64,000 nt of DNA from NCBI GenBank assembly GCA_019448385.1, contig JAGTXO010000002.1, positions 62,001 to 126,000 of the forward strand, written 5' to 3'. Of this stretch, positions 49,001-58,997 are shown piece after piece. How positions within the stretch are numbered: the stretch's first letter is position 1; each line of letters opens with the position of its first letter. The stretch comes from Diacronema lutheri (lineage: Eukaryota; Haptophyta; Pavlovophyceae; Pavlovales; Pavlovaceae). The notes under the pieces were generated by a model. The model had not been told where the DNA came from, did not search any database, and saw nothing but the letters and a program-made list of their open reading frames with translations. The position numbers and the translations under genes were made by a program.

Positions 49001-52000
49001 GGGCAGCTGGCCATCCGGCGGCACACGCTCGGCACGGGCGCCGGCGCGCCGGCGCACGCCGTCGTCTCGCTCCGCGTCGCGCACGTGAGCCACGCCATCC
49101 GCCGCGCGGCGGACGACGGCGGCGCGCGCGCCGAGCGGATGGCGCGCGCCGCGCGCGCGTTTTGCGATGTGGCGGCCGCGCTGCGCGTCGACGCGATCCT
49201 GGCGGAGGTGCCCGAGGACCGCCCGACGGGCACGCCCTTCCTTGGCGGGCTGCTCGAGTTTTGGAACAAACGCCACGGGAGCTCGACGGCGCCAGCCACG
49301 CTCGCGCTCGGAGACGTGCGCGAGGTGGCCAAGCGGACGGCCGACGCAGCGGCCGGCCGAGCGGACGAGGTCCCTGCGGCTGGCCGTCCGCAGGTCGCGG
49401 CGCGCGCGTGCGCTGGCGCGATTGGCGGCGGCGCGGGCGCGGCGGGCGCCTCGGACGCTGCGCCGCGTGCACTGGCGGGCGCGTCGGGTGCGCGCACGGA
49501 CGGCGGCCCTGCCGACGCACCGCGCCAGCTGGAGAGCCGCTACGGCGAGGCGAGCAAGCTCGACCTACCCCAAGATTCCACTACGGGCTGCGTCCTCGAC
49601 GCTCGCGAGGCCCAGGACCGCGCGCGCGTGCCTGCTGCGCCCGACGGCACAGCGCTGCGCCGCGTGCTCGACGCCGTCGGCGCGGGCGCGCCCGCGCAGC
49701 GCAGCCCGCGCTGGCACGACGAGCGATGGGAGGAGGTCACGGGCAGCAAGGTTGGCGACGTCGTGAACGACAACGCCGGCGTCGCGCACGAGACGCTCAC
49801 CGACGAGTACGTGCACCGGCGGCGGCGCGAGGTGCGGACCAAGGCGACGACCGCGGGCATCCTCGGCGAGGCCGTCGCGCTGCGCAAGCTGGCGGCCGCG
49901 TACGGCATCACCGTCGTGTGCAACCTGCCGATGGTGCGTGCGGACCCGCACGACAAGAGCGCGCCGTTCGCCTTCTCGCCGGACGGGCTCGCCATCCTCC
50001 CCGAAGACAACGAGCAGGTCCTCGTCGAGGTGAAGACGCTCACCAAGGCGGACGCCAAGGCGCACGAGGACGGGCCGCCGCAGCCGCACCGCGATCAGCT
50101 GCAGCTCGGCATGCACGTCCTCGGCGTGCGCAAAGCGCTCTACGTGCAGTACCTCAGGCACGAGGACCGGATCGTCGTGCACGTCGTGACGCGCGGCGCC
50201 GGCTGGCTTGCATTCGCGCAGCCGAGGGTGCAGGCCTTCTGGGCGCGCGTCGTCGAGCGGCGCGCGCGGCTCGAGCGCGCGCGCGCCGACCACCCGGCTG
50301 CGAGCCGGCGGCACCGGCGGCAGCAGACGCCGGCCGGGCCGCCGCTCGTGCTCGCGCTGGACGGGCGCATCCCCGCCGCGCGCGCCGCCGCGCTGCACGC
50401 CGTCGCGCACGGCACCGCGAGCGCGGCGGCGGTGGCGGCGACGGCGGCGACGGGCGACGCGACGGCGTTGCAAGACGCGATCGCGGCGCTGCGCGCGCCC
50501 GTCGGCAATGCGGCGATCGACAGCGCAGCGCGTGCGGAGCGCGCGGCCGTCGAGCGGGCGATCGCGTACCTCGGGCAGCCGGCAGGCGACGCCGCCGCCC
50601 GCGGCACGGCCGAGGCGGCCGAGGAGGAGAGGACGGTCGACGCCGACATCTGCGCGTTGCTGCACCAGCTCGGCGCGAGCGTGGCGCACGTGCACGTCGA
50701 GGACGCGGATTGCGTCACGCGTGAGCACTGGGGCGGGGCGGTGCTCGCTGCAGCGGGCGACCCGTCGAGCGCCCCCGCCATTTCGAGCGTCATCGTCGCG
50801 CACATCGTGCGCCTCGCCGGCTTTGGCGTCGAGCTCCCGCAGTCGATTCGCGTCGCCCCCAGCACGGCTGACTGGCACGAGGGCTGGCTCGACGTGCAGT
50901 GCGTGCTGCTGCGCACGCGCCGGCGCGGGCGGCGCGACGACGACTTTGTGGCCGTCGTCAGGCGCGGTGGGCGCTGGTTTGCGTGCGAGCCCGGCCGCGC
51001 GCGGCGGCTGCAGTGGCGGTCGGTCCTGCGCCGCGCGCGCGGCGGCGTCGACGGGACCGGCGAGGAGGCGTTCGCGGTCGTCTACGTGCGGCGCGGCGAC
51101 GCGGCCGGCGACGCGGCTGGCGACGCGCAGGCCGAACGGGCGCGCGGCGGGCGCGCGCGCAGGCGCACGCGCGGCGGCACGCGCAAGCGCAAGCGCGGCG
51201 CCTCCGCCGGGCTCGAGGCGGCCGCGCCCGCCGGCGCGCCGGCGGGCGCTGCTCACCGCCCGCCCGCCAGGCGTGCCACGGTCGCCGCGCGCACCACGCG
51301 CTCTGTGACCGACGCGCGGCACTCGGCGCCTGCCGCCACGGTTGCACCTGTCTTCGACTGGCGCGCCGGCCGCCCGCCCCCTGCCGCCGCCGCCGCCGCC
51401 AAGCGCGGCCAGGCGCTCGAGCCGGGGCAGTTCGCGCGGCCGCGTGGGCGCGCGCCATGGGGCAAGGTCTGGGACAGAGTCTCGGGTGCGTGGGCGGACA
51501 AGCCGACTGGTGCTGCCGTCGCCGCCGCGCCGCCGCCGCTGCCGCCCGCCGCCGCGCCGCCGCCCGCCGCCGCGCCGCCGCCCACCGCCGCGCCGCCGCC
51601 CGCCGCCGCGCCGCCGCCCGCCGTCGCGCCGCCGCCCGCCGCCGCGCCGCCGCCGCCGCCGCCACCGGCGGCGCTCGGCCGCCGGCAGCACGTCGGCGCG
51701 GGCGGCAGCGCGGCGGGCCGGCGGCTCGCGGCCATCGCACGGCGGCAGCGCGGCGTGCGCGCGCCGCCGCCCGCCGCGCGCTTCCTCGCCACGCTGCCGC
51801 CACCGCCACGCGACGGCCTCGCGCGCACGAGCAAGCAGGCGCGCGCGAGGCGCAACGCGGACGGACGGCCGGCGCACGCGCGCGCGGCCAACGCGCGCGC
51901 CTTCTACCGCGGCGTGGAGCTCGGCGTGCACGCGACGCGCGCCATCGTCGACGCGCGCCACGCCGACCTGCCGCAGGCCGTCTTCGTGGCGGAGGCGCGG

Positions 52001-55000
52001 GCGATCGTCGCGCGCTCCGCCGGCGGCGGCGCGCTGCTCGCGCCGGACGACGTGCGCGACCTGTGCGACGCGCAGACGGACGCCGATCGCGCTGCGATCT
52101 GGGCGTCGGTGGGCGCGCACGAGGCGACGCGCATCTTCGCGCTCGTCACGCGCAACGCGAGCTTGGCGGGCGCGGCGCTGCTCGTGCTGCACACGCCGGC
52201 GGGCGCGCCGGCGCGCGCGCTCGGGCTCGTGGCGACGCGCTCGCGCGCGCCGTCGACGGGCGCGCCGCGCGACGCGCACAGGGCGCTGGTGCAGCGGTTG
52301 GACGTGCTGATGGACGCGATCGCCGCGGCGCGAGGCGCGTCGCCGCTCGAGCTCGAGCTCGCGCTCGCGCCCGAGCCGCAGAGCGCGTGCAACGCGCGTG
52401 CGGCCGCGCTGCTCTGCCTGCAGGCCGTCGCGGACGCGAGCGGCCGTCCCGCCGCTGAGGACGCGCTGGCCGCGCTCGACGACGCGCGCGGCATCGACCG
52501 GCACTGCCACGCCGTCCGGCAGCAGATCGAGGCGAAGCTCGCGTGGCGGCGCGCCGACGGCGCCGTCGGCGTTGACGGCGCCGACGGCGCGCCCGCGCTC
52601 GCGCCTGCCGCCGCACCGCCGGCGTGCGCGCCGGCGCACGCTGCCGGCGAGGCGGCGGTCGACCAGGCGATCGTCACGCGGGTGCGCGACGCGCTGCGCG
52701 CGTGGGCGACGACTGGCACCGCGCCCAGCGCGGCGGTGCTCGACGACGCCTGCGCCGCGTACACGGCCCGCGCACGCGCGCGCAAGGACGCGCGCACGGC
52801 GCTGGGCCCGACGCGCGCGGCCGAGCTGCTCGCCGCGGCCGCGCGCGGCGGAGCCGACGGGGCGGATGCCGCGCGCGCGCTGCTCGGCGGCACGCCGCGC
52901 CTGCTCGTCGTGCTCCTCTGCGTGCCCGTCGCCGCGCCGTCCGGCGAGCCGCCGCGCCCGGTCGGGCTGCTCGTCGCCGACCGGCCGACGGACGACTCGC
53001 GCCCGGCCGCGCTCGTGCGCTACGACTTTGCGCCGCTCGACGCGGACGTGGCCGCCGCGGTCGGCGCGCATGCCGTCGCGCTGGCCAGTGCGATCTGGCC
53101 GCTGCTCGCGGCCGAGGGGGAGCCGCAGCCATCGCCCGTCGTGCGCTCGCAGCCGCGCGGCGGCGACGATGGCGCGCGTGCGCTCGCAACGTTCGCGTGC
53201 CTCGACGCGCTGATGACCGCCAGCGTCGGCGCGCACGGCCTCGCGGGCGGCGCGGGCATGCTGCCCGCGCTGGTCGCGCGAGGCGCCGCGGCCGCCCAGC
53301 GCGAGCGGCAGCTGCGCGCGGCCGCCGAGAGGCTGGGCGGCACGGTCGCTGGGTGGCCGGACACGGGCGCGAGCGCGGCGGGCGCGAGCGTCGACGAGGA
53401 GGCGCGCACGTACGAGGTCGAGGCGGTCGTCGACGAGCGCCGCAAGGCGGGCAAGAAGTTGACGTTCGAGTTCCGGATCAGGTGGCGGGGCTACGACGAG
53501 AGCGCCGACACGTGGGAGCCTGAGGCCAACGTGAGCAGCGACCTCGTCGCCCAGTTCCGCAAGACGCGCGACGAGCAGAAGCGGCGCGCGGGCGGATCGG
53601 GCAGCGGCAGCGGCGGCGCGGGCGCGGCGTCGGCATTGGCGTCGGCGCCGCTTCGCGCGCACGGCGTGTCGGGCGCCGCGGGCAAGCGCGCCGCGGCGGG
53701 TGCTGCCGCGAGCGCGCGCGACGCCGCGGGCGCGCGCGCGCCGAGCGTTCCCCGCGCGCGCGGCGTCGAGCGCGCGCGCGTGGACGAGCCCGCTGCGCCG
53801 AGCGCGCGCGCCGCCGGCGGCGCGACGGCGCGCACGCGCGGCAGCGTGCTCCCGGGCTTCGTGGTCAAGCGCTCGACGCTCAACGCGGGGCCGCAGGCGG
53901 TGACGGCGCAGCCCGGTGCGCGGAAGGAGCTGCGGCGCATCGCGGCGGCCGTGCACAGGCTCACGACACAGGCGTACCGCGTCATCAACAAGGTGGTGCG
54001 CGACGAGGCTGCGGTGGCGAGCGCGCAGGCCGTCGGCGCGGCGTCGGGCGGCCCGTCGACAAGCGTGCACACGTCGACCACGATGGACAAGGAAACCGTC
54101 CGTGCGATCTTCTCGGCGATCGGCTGGCACAAGGACGTGAGCACGTACGGTGCAGCGGCCCGAGGCAAGCCCGCCGAGCAAGCCGCCGCGCAGACCAAGG
54201 CGGCGACGGCGCGCGCCGTCGGCGAGATGGCCGACGGCGTCCAGCCCGTCTGCGCGGTGGGCCTCGATAAGATCCTCGCGGAGGAGGCGACGCAGGTGTC
54301 CACCGCGTGCCTGATGCACCCATCGCGCGTCGTGAACGGGCTGCTCCGCGACGTCGTCCGCGCGGCAGTCGAGCGCGACGAGGCGCTCGTCGCGCTGCCC
54401 GAGATGCAGCGAAACGCGCGCGTGCGCGAGCTGTGCGAGCGGCTGCTGCGCGGCGACGTGGAGGGCGCGCGCGTCGGCTGCCCCGCCGCGCTCGACCGCC
54501 ACCTGCCCGACATGGTCCTCCACAAGATCGACTACAAGTGCACGCCCACGAAAAGGTGGAACTACGACCGGCACACGACGCGCTACTTCCTCGTGCAGAT
54601 CCGCACCCTGCAGCACGTGGCCGAGGGGCAGGCGCTGCTCTGCCGGCTCGCGCACATCCACACGCAGCTGACCGGACGGCCGCCGCGGTACAATGTGGCG
54701 CCGCTGCGCACGCACAATGTGCGCGCGAGGCGCGGCTGCCGCTGCCGCCGCCGAGCGCCCAAGCGCGCGCGCCGCCGCCGTGCGCGCCGCCCCGCGGCCA
54801 GGTTGGTCACGCGCCCGCGCGCTCGCGCGCCGCGCGCTGCGCGCAGGTGCCGCGCAACGTGCGCCTCACCGCGAGCGCCATCTGGGTGACGCTTTCGGAT
54901 GACGAGCGCAAGGAGCTGCGCGCGCGGCTCAAGGCGCTGGACCTGCGCGACCACGATGGCGAGCCGATCAAGTGGACCGCTCAAGGCGGCTCGTTTGTCC

Positions 55001-56574
55001 CGCCAATGTCCGACGTGCGCGTCAGGTACGCGGTCTTCGCGACGCGCTTCGACATCTCCAACCGCGTCTTCGACTACGCCGGGCGCGAGCGGCCGCCGGC
55101 CGATCTGCCGTGGCACGCGCGGCGCTCGTGGGTGGGCCTCGCGCCGCTGCCGCGCGTGCCGCTCCCGGGCCGGCAGCCCGTCACGTCGGTGGTGACGGAT
55201 GGCGTCGCCGTGCACGCCGTCGCGACCGTCCTCGTGCCGAAGGCGCAGGCGCCGGCCGGCAGCTCGAGCGTCCTGCACCGCTGGCGCCGGCCGGACGGGC
55301 GCATCGCCGTCGCGCTCGGCTCCGAGCTGCGGCGGGCGATCGACATCGAGGAGGCGGTCGTCGTCGCGGCCGACCCGAACATGGGCAACATCACCACCTA
55401 CTCTGCGCACGTCGGGCGGGCGGCCGTCTGGCGGCAGTTCACGCAGCGCGCGCGCGCGCGCGCCGCGGGCTTTGCGCGCGAGACGGCCAAGACCAACGCG
55501 GCGCGGCGGCGCGTGCGCACCGACGGGCGCGGCGAGGAGTTCAGCGTGGAGGCGGACGAGGCGCGGCTTGGCGAGGCGCACAGCGCCAAGGTGCTCGACG
55601 CGGGCAAATACATCGCCTTCCACCGCGAGAGCGCGCGGGTGCGCGAGCGCGCCGCCGAGCACGTGTACGACGCGCCGGCGCGCCGCAAGGAGCGCTGGCG
55701 GCGCGACAGCGGCGGGCGGTCCAACGCGGCGCGCGTCGCCGAGGCGCTCATCGCGGCGCACTGCGTCGACGGCGTGACGCGCGACCGGCTGCTCGTGTGC
55801 GTGGGCAAGTGGCTGCACGACCACAAGGGCGCGCAGCCCAAGGGCGCGCCGCCCGCCTTCCAGGTGGGGCTGCTGCGCGAGCTGCGGCGGCGCGGCGTCG
55901 CGGCCGTCTTCGTACCCGAGCCGTACACGTCGATGCACTGCTCGATGCCGCGGCTCGCCAAGGGCGGCAGGCTGCAGCGCTGCGGCGCGGAGCTCGCGCA
56001 GAACCCGCGCCTGCCCGTGGCAAAGGGCGGCACGCGCACGGTGCACGCGCTCGTCATCTGCCCGGCGTGCAACGGCGGCAAGAAGCCCGTGCACCGCGAC
56101 TACAACGCCGCGCGCAACATCTTCTACGACGTGCACGACATTGCGGCGCGCGCGGCCGGGCGCGACACCACGTCGACGCCTGAGCGCTTTGCCCTCGTGC
56201 TCGCCTGGTGGGCGCGCGGCGAGGTGTGGGAGCGTGAGGAGCGCATGGTGCACGGCGAGGGCGACGACTGCGACGACGAGGGCGACGGCGGCGACGAGGG
56301 CGACGACGAGGGCGACGACGACGACGACGACGACGCCAGCGGCGACGGCGGCGGCGGCGAGGGCGACGGCGACGGCGACGGCGACGGAGGCGGCGGCGGC
56401 GACGACGACGATGACGGCGGGGGAGGCGGCGGCGGCGACGGCGGTGGCGACGACGGCGGCGGGCGCGGCGGCGGTGGCGGCGGCGGCGCTCGCGCCCGCA
56501 CCCCCGCCCGCGGAGCTGCCAGCGCCAGTGCCGGCGGCGGCAGCGCGCGCGGGCCGAAGCGCGGCCGGCGTTGA
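41102..56574 (+). CDS. Giant USP - Ulp1-like - YqaJ exonuclease - chromodomain - Fanzor fusion
   Basis: Predicted exons 41102-42025, 42169-42564, 42653-54718 and 54847-56574, all joined in phase 0, give about 5,037 aa. USP (C19) protease: GVKNEGNACYVNALAQSL (C85), TQQDAAEFF, SGHLVAIV (H290), with exon 2 supplying its last strand (ASMLFYSRL). EQR repeats about 480-525. Ulp1/C48-like protease: H1336 (SGHFTALRL), D1359, Q1400 and C1405 (AQRGATCGL). Long Ala-rich modules of unknown fold. YqaJ exonuclease about 2790-2985 with D2884 (FSPDG), E2899 and K2901 (VEVKT). Chromodomain about 4024-4085. Fanzor about 4180-4890, then an Asp/Gly-rich and basic tail. Exon 3 opens upstream only with TTG, and CAG|GTAAAG ... 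GCGCAG|GAC joins it to the USP exon, which supports one gene. Alternative: a separate gene from ATG 42990. The enzymes might self-process or act on ubiquitin/SUMO. Confidence 0.65.
41300..42240 (+). other. Ubiquitin-specific protease (C19) domain of the giant gene
   Basis: Cys box GVKNEGNACYVNALAQSL, QQD box TQQDAAEFFQMLL and His box YLLVAAVVHLGEESTSGHLVAIV...WFLCDDDN. The 143-bp intron 42026-42168 (GTGCGG...GCGCAG) lies just after DDDN; the next exon supplies LAWASGASMLFYSRL, the usual final USP strand. The catalytic residues are intact. The domain is small for a USP, with a short fingers region. Confidence 0.82.
42773..42905 (+). repeat. 9-bp tandem repeat GAGCAGCGC, about 15 units
   Basis: Encodes Glu-Gln-Arg repeats in the giant gene's frame, probably a charged single helix. 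The other forward frames are open too. Such a repeat is likely to vary in copy number between alleles. Confidence 0.9.
45140..45690 (+). other. Ulp1/C48-like cysteine protease domain of the giant gene
   Basis: Order His-Asp-Gln-Cys as in Ulp1/adenain-type proteases: GHFTALRL, AVLVDTLA, then NAAQRGATCGLAVVGALND (compare the family Q...DCG). Family placement is by motif order and spacing only. Confidence 0.55.
49690..50275 (+). other. YqaJ-type (lambda-exonuclease-like) nuclease domain of the giant gene
   Basis: SPRWHDERWEEVTGSKVGD start, GILGEAVALRKL (conserved Glu), FAFSPDGLAI (Asp), VLVEVKTLT (Glu/Lys) and HRDQLQLGMHVLGV (Gln motif). This is the full PD-(D/E)xK set of the YqaJ family, which resects DNA ends with phage-type recombinases. 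Confidence 0.82.
53398..53590 (+). other. Chromodomain of the giant gene
   Basis: RTYEVEAVVDERR, EFRIRWRGYDESADTWEP and a C-terminal helix VAQFRK. The aromatic-cage positions (Tyr, Trp, Trp) are kept, so methyl-lysine histone binding is plausible. Similar domains target some transposons to heterochromatin. Confidence 0.88.
53860..56200 (+). other. Fanzor (eukaryotic TnpB-like) nuclease domain of the giant gene
   Basis: A long helical N-terminal part (LRRIAAAVHRLTTQAYRVINK ... MVLHKIDYKCTP) crosses the 128-bp intron at 54719-54846 (RTHN|VPRNVRL). RuvC I is VVVAADPNMGNIT (D4638). The segment VCVGKWLHDHKG...APPAFQ leads to VFVPEPYTSMHCS (E4820), the position of the relocated catalytic Glu described for Fanzors. 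RuvC III is HRDYNAARNI (D4880). The zinc region has ICPACNG, but the first knuckle reads HCSMP and RCG rather than CxxC. All three acidic residues are present. Confidence 0.8.
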
Positions 56575-56576
56575 CG

Positions 56577-57234
56577 CACGGCCGAGCCGCGCAGCGGTCG
56601 ACGCTTTGCGGGCTCTGCCCAGGTCGCGCGCGGCTGGCGACGCGTACCGCATTCGGCACGCCCGTGCACGCCGCCACCCGTGGCCGAGCGCGCCGCACCA
56701 GCCGGCCCGCTCCAACCGCCGTGCGGATCACGGACGCTCGCTACGGCTCGTCGGCGCGCGTCACCTGCGCCGGCGGCCACGGCGCCGTCTGCTCCGGCCT
56801 CGTCGCGAGCAGCCCGACCGCTGCTCGCCGCCCGCACGCCGCCGCAGCAACGCTGCGCGTCGTGCTCCCCCGCTCGCCAAACGCGAAGAGCTCCCTCACA
56901 AGGACGTCCTTCCGAATGGCCCGCGCTGCACTCGGGGCGCTCGATCGTGCCCCTGATCGGATTTGGCTTGACCATCTATACTTCCAAACCCAAAAAAAAA
57001 AAAGGAGCCAATCTCCTGAGTGTTTTCATGGGGTGATGGGGAAGACGCCCTCCGGCGCCAAAGGTGCTCTCCTGCACCTTTGAGAGGACTCTCAGTCCTC
57101 CAAGGCCAACGCCACTCCACAACCAAACCCCTAGAACATATCTCAGCGAGTGTCCACAAACCCTTGTGACTCGGTCAAGGCGACCAGACAAGGTCGGATA
57201 AACGGAGCGAGCGAAAGAGAGCGCGCAACTCATG
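56577..57234 (+). ncRNA. Candidate guide-RNA (omega RNA) region downstream of Fanzor
   Basis: Known TnpB/Fanzor guide RNAs are transcribed from the 3' end of the gene to the element's right end, with the guide lying just outside. Here 660 bp lie between the stop and the boundary repeat. The last 250 bp turn AT-richer and hold two adjacent hairpins (57059-57082 and 57084-57100). On that model the guide would begin with host sequence after the boundary. This is inference from position; nothing shows transcription. Confidence 0.25.
57059..57100 (+). repeat. Two adjacent perfect hairpins near the right end
   Basis: CAAAGGTGC-TCTCCT-GCACCTTTG (9-bp stem, 6-base loop) followed one base later by GAGGACT-CTC-AGTCCTC (7-bp stem, 3-base loop). 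They lie 135 bp inside the proposed right boundary. Confidence 0.75.
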
Positions 57235-57257
57235 ATAAGTTTTACAACCCTTTCATA
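57235..57257 (+). repeat. Right boundary repeat (attR-like)
   Basis: ATAAGTTTTAC, 4-base spacer, CTTTCATA; partner of 32888-32914. It lies just upstream of the ATG of the next host gene. Confidence 0.55.
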
Positions 57258-57271
57258 TTCTTTTAAAGTTC

Positions 57272-58984
57272 ATGGTGGACCAGCCGCGTCGGAGAGCAGC
57301 ACCGCTCGCGCGAATGCGGCTTGCGCGAGCGGTGCTACTCGTGCCGCTGCTTGCGGCGGCGGCCGCTCGTAACGCCACGCACGAGTCCGTGGCGGGCGAG
57401 CCCATCGGGACCACCGCCCCGTGCGACGCGTGCGTGACAGACGCGCTGGCGTCGCTCCTCGAGCCGCCGGCGCGCATCTGCGAGAGCGCCGACGCATTGG
57501 AGGAGGTGGTCGTGCTGCGCGCACGCGCATCGGACGGCCGCGCCGTGATTGCCGGTGGCGATCTCTTTGGCGTGGTGCTCTCGCGCGGAGGCGACGAGTA
57601 CTTTCCGCTCGCACTCGTCGACCGGTGCGACGGCACGTACGCGGCGCGGTTGCCGTGCGCCGCGCTCGAGGCGGGCGACGACTACGTGATGAGCGCGCTG
57701 CTTGAGCATAGTCACCAGCGGCAGCGCCTCCCAAGGGACCTGTGGTATTGCGGCTCGCAGGCGGACGCGGGCAACTTCACCGCGTGGGACGCGCTGCCGT
57801 ACACACGGCTTGCGTCGCTCCACGAGTGCGTCGGCAAACGTGTGGGCGGCGGTGCGGCGGTGCACGTGCGGGTGAGCCGCTCGGGCGCGGGCAGCGCGAG
57901 CATTGCGGGTATCACTCGCGCGGCGCATGCGTGCTGGCCTGCCTCGTGGGCGTGGGCATCCATTTCGCGCGGCGCGCAATGGGCGCCTGCCGCGCCCGTG
58001 CTCGTGCCGTGCAACGTGCCTGCACAGCTCGCTCTGACGATGCGCTTCGACGCGTCCTTCCACCACTGCGTGCGCACGGCTGACCCAAGCTGCCCGACCA
58101 TCCCGTACGTGACCGACGCACCGGCATGGCTCGCGGGCGTGCGCGTCTCGCTCGTCGGCGACTCTGTGACCGAGGGCACGTTCGCGGACGTTGCGCACAT
58201 GTGGGCGCGCATGCAGCGCAACGCGGCGGGCCGGCCGATTGACAAGGACGCGCCGTCTGTGTGCAGGTGGCGCAGGGGGCTGCGCCGCATGATGCCGATC
58301 CGCGAGCCGCCGACGCGCCTCGCCGTGCCGATCGCACGCGCGCCGGCGGCAGGCGGCCTCGGCGCCAACGCGTCGGCCGGCGAGGCAACGCAGCTGCAGG
58401 TGACGCTGGTCAGCCTCAAAATCCCATACCGGCAGGGGCTGGCCAACTTCCTCAGCCGGAACGGGCGCAGGCGCATCGCCGACGCCGTGCGCAATCACGA
58501 CGTGGTTGTGCTCGAGTCGGCGCGGCATGACTGCGCCGCTCGCACGGAGGCCCTGCCGGTGCTCGGCGAGTACCGCGCGCGCGCTCGCGCGCTCGCGCAG
58601 CAGTGCGCCGGCCTGGTCGCGGCGGAGGCGGCGCGCCGCCGCCCCGCGGGTGGGGCGCCGCGCGTCTTCTGGCGAACGGCCGTCGCGCCCCCGGGCATCG
58701 CCGAGCACTGCAACCATCCGTCGAACAACCCGGCCATCGTGCACGTCGCGAACGTTGCTGCGGCCAACGCGTTCGCCGCGTACGGGCTCGGCGTGCTGCC
58801 GCAGCACGTGTGGGGGCGGGCGTTTTTCAACCCGCGCTTCTGGCCGTACGACGAGCGGTGGGCCGACGTGCACAGCCACGAGGGGTGGTGCTCGCCCATG
58901 TACACGCATCCCGGCCTCGTCAACGGCTGGGTCAGCAAGGCGCTCACACAGCTGACGCTCCGTGCCGCCACGCTCCGCGCGTAG
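57272..58984 (+). CDS. Secreted NXPE/PC-esterase-like SGNH hydrolase
   Basis: 570 aa from ATG 57272, or 556 aa from ATG 57314, which begins directly with the signal peptide MRLARAVLLVPLLAAAAA. Residues about 75-160 look like the Ig/filamin-like domain of NXPE proteins (GGDLFGVVL ... LVDRCDGTYAARLPC). The C-terminal half is an SGNH esterase: GDSVTEG carries the nucleophile Ser, NHDVVVLESARHDC lies in the middle, and WADVHSHEGWC supplies the D..H pair. Members act on glycans as acyltransferases or esterases in the Golgi or wall; the substrate is not readable. It is the first host gene after the proposed insertion, whose right edge is 26 bp before its ATG. Confidence 0.75.
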   Translation: MVDQPRRRAAPLARMRLARAVLLVPLLAAAAARNATHESVAGEPIGTTAPCDACVTDALASLLEPPARICESADALEEVVVLRARASDGRAVIAGGDLFGVVLSRGGDEYFPLALVDRCDGTYAARLPCAALEAGDDYVMSALLEHSHQRQRLPRDLWYCGSQADAGNFTAWDALPYTRLASLHECVGKRVGGGAAVHVRVSRSGAGSASIAGITRAAHACWPASWAWASISRGAQWAPAAPVLVPCNVPAQLALTMRFDASFHHCVRTADPSCPTIPYVTDAPAWLAGVRVSLVGDSVTEGTFADVAHMWARMQRNAAGRPIDKDAPSVCRWRRGLRRMMPIREPPTRLAVPIARAPAAGGLGANASAGEATQLQVTLVSLKIPYRQGLANFLSRNGRRRIADAVRNHDVVVLESARHDCAARTEALPVLGEYRARARALAQQCAGLVAAEAARRRPAGGAPRVFWRTAVAPPGIAEHCNHPSNNPAIVHVANVAAANAFAAYGLGVLPQHVWGRAFFNPRFWPYDERWADVHSHEGWCSPMYTHPGLVNGWVSKALTQLTLRAATLRA

Positions 58985-58997
58985 CCAGTTTTAAGCT

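Larger units (their letters stand above)
32888..57245. mobile_element. Proposed 24.4-kb recombinase-led composite mobile element
   Basis: Bounded by an 11-bp direct repeat (32888-32898 and 57235-57245), each followed a few bases later by CTTTCATA. The first gene inside the left edge is a tyrosine recombinase pointing inward; the last is the Fanzor part of a giant gene. The flanks are ordinary host genes whose distance, if the insert were removed, would be a few tens of bases, typical of this genome. The interior has features absent from the flanks: long satellite-like repeats, decayed genes, a foldback element and a PIF1 helicase remnant. The layout recalls Crypton or fungal Starship elements, but I claim no membership. 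It could instead be several nested elements. Confidence 0.5.

Noticed and set aside
42990-54889. Giant exon as a separate gene starting at ATG 42990
   Set aside because: Possible, but the phase-0 splice from the USP exon with a consensus donor and the absence of an ATG before the EQR repeat favour one gene. Kept as the stated alternative.
56571-57083. Open frame of 170 codons after the Fanzor stop
   Set aside because: Starts only with TTG, composition is shadow-like, and no motif is visible; treated as the 3' non-coding part of the element.
32959-57245. Virus-derived or retroelement nature of the 24-kb insertion
   Set aside because: No reverse transcriptase, protein-primed polymerase, capsid or packaging ATPase motif was recognised.
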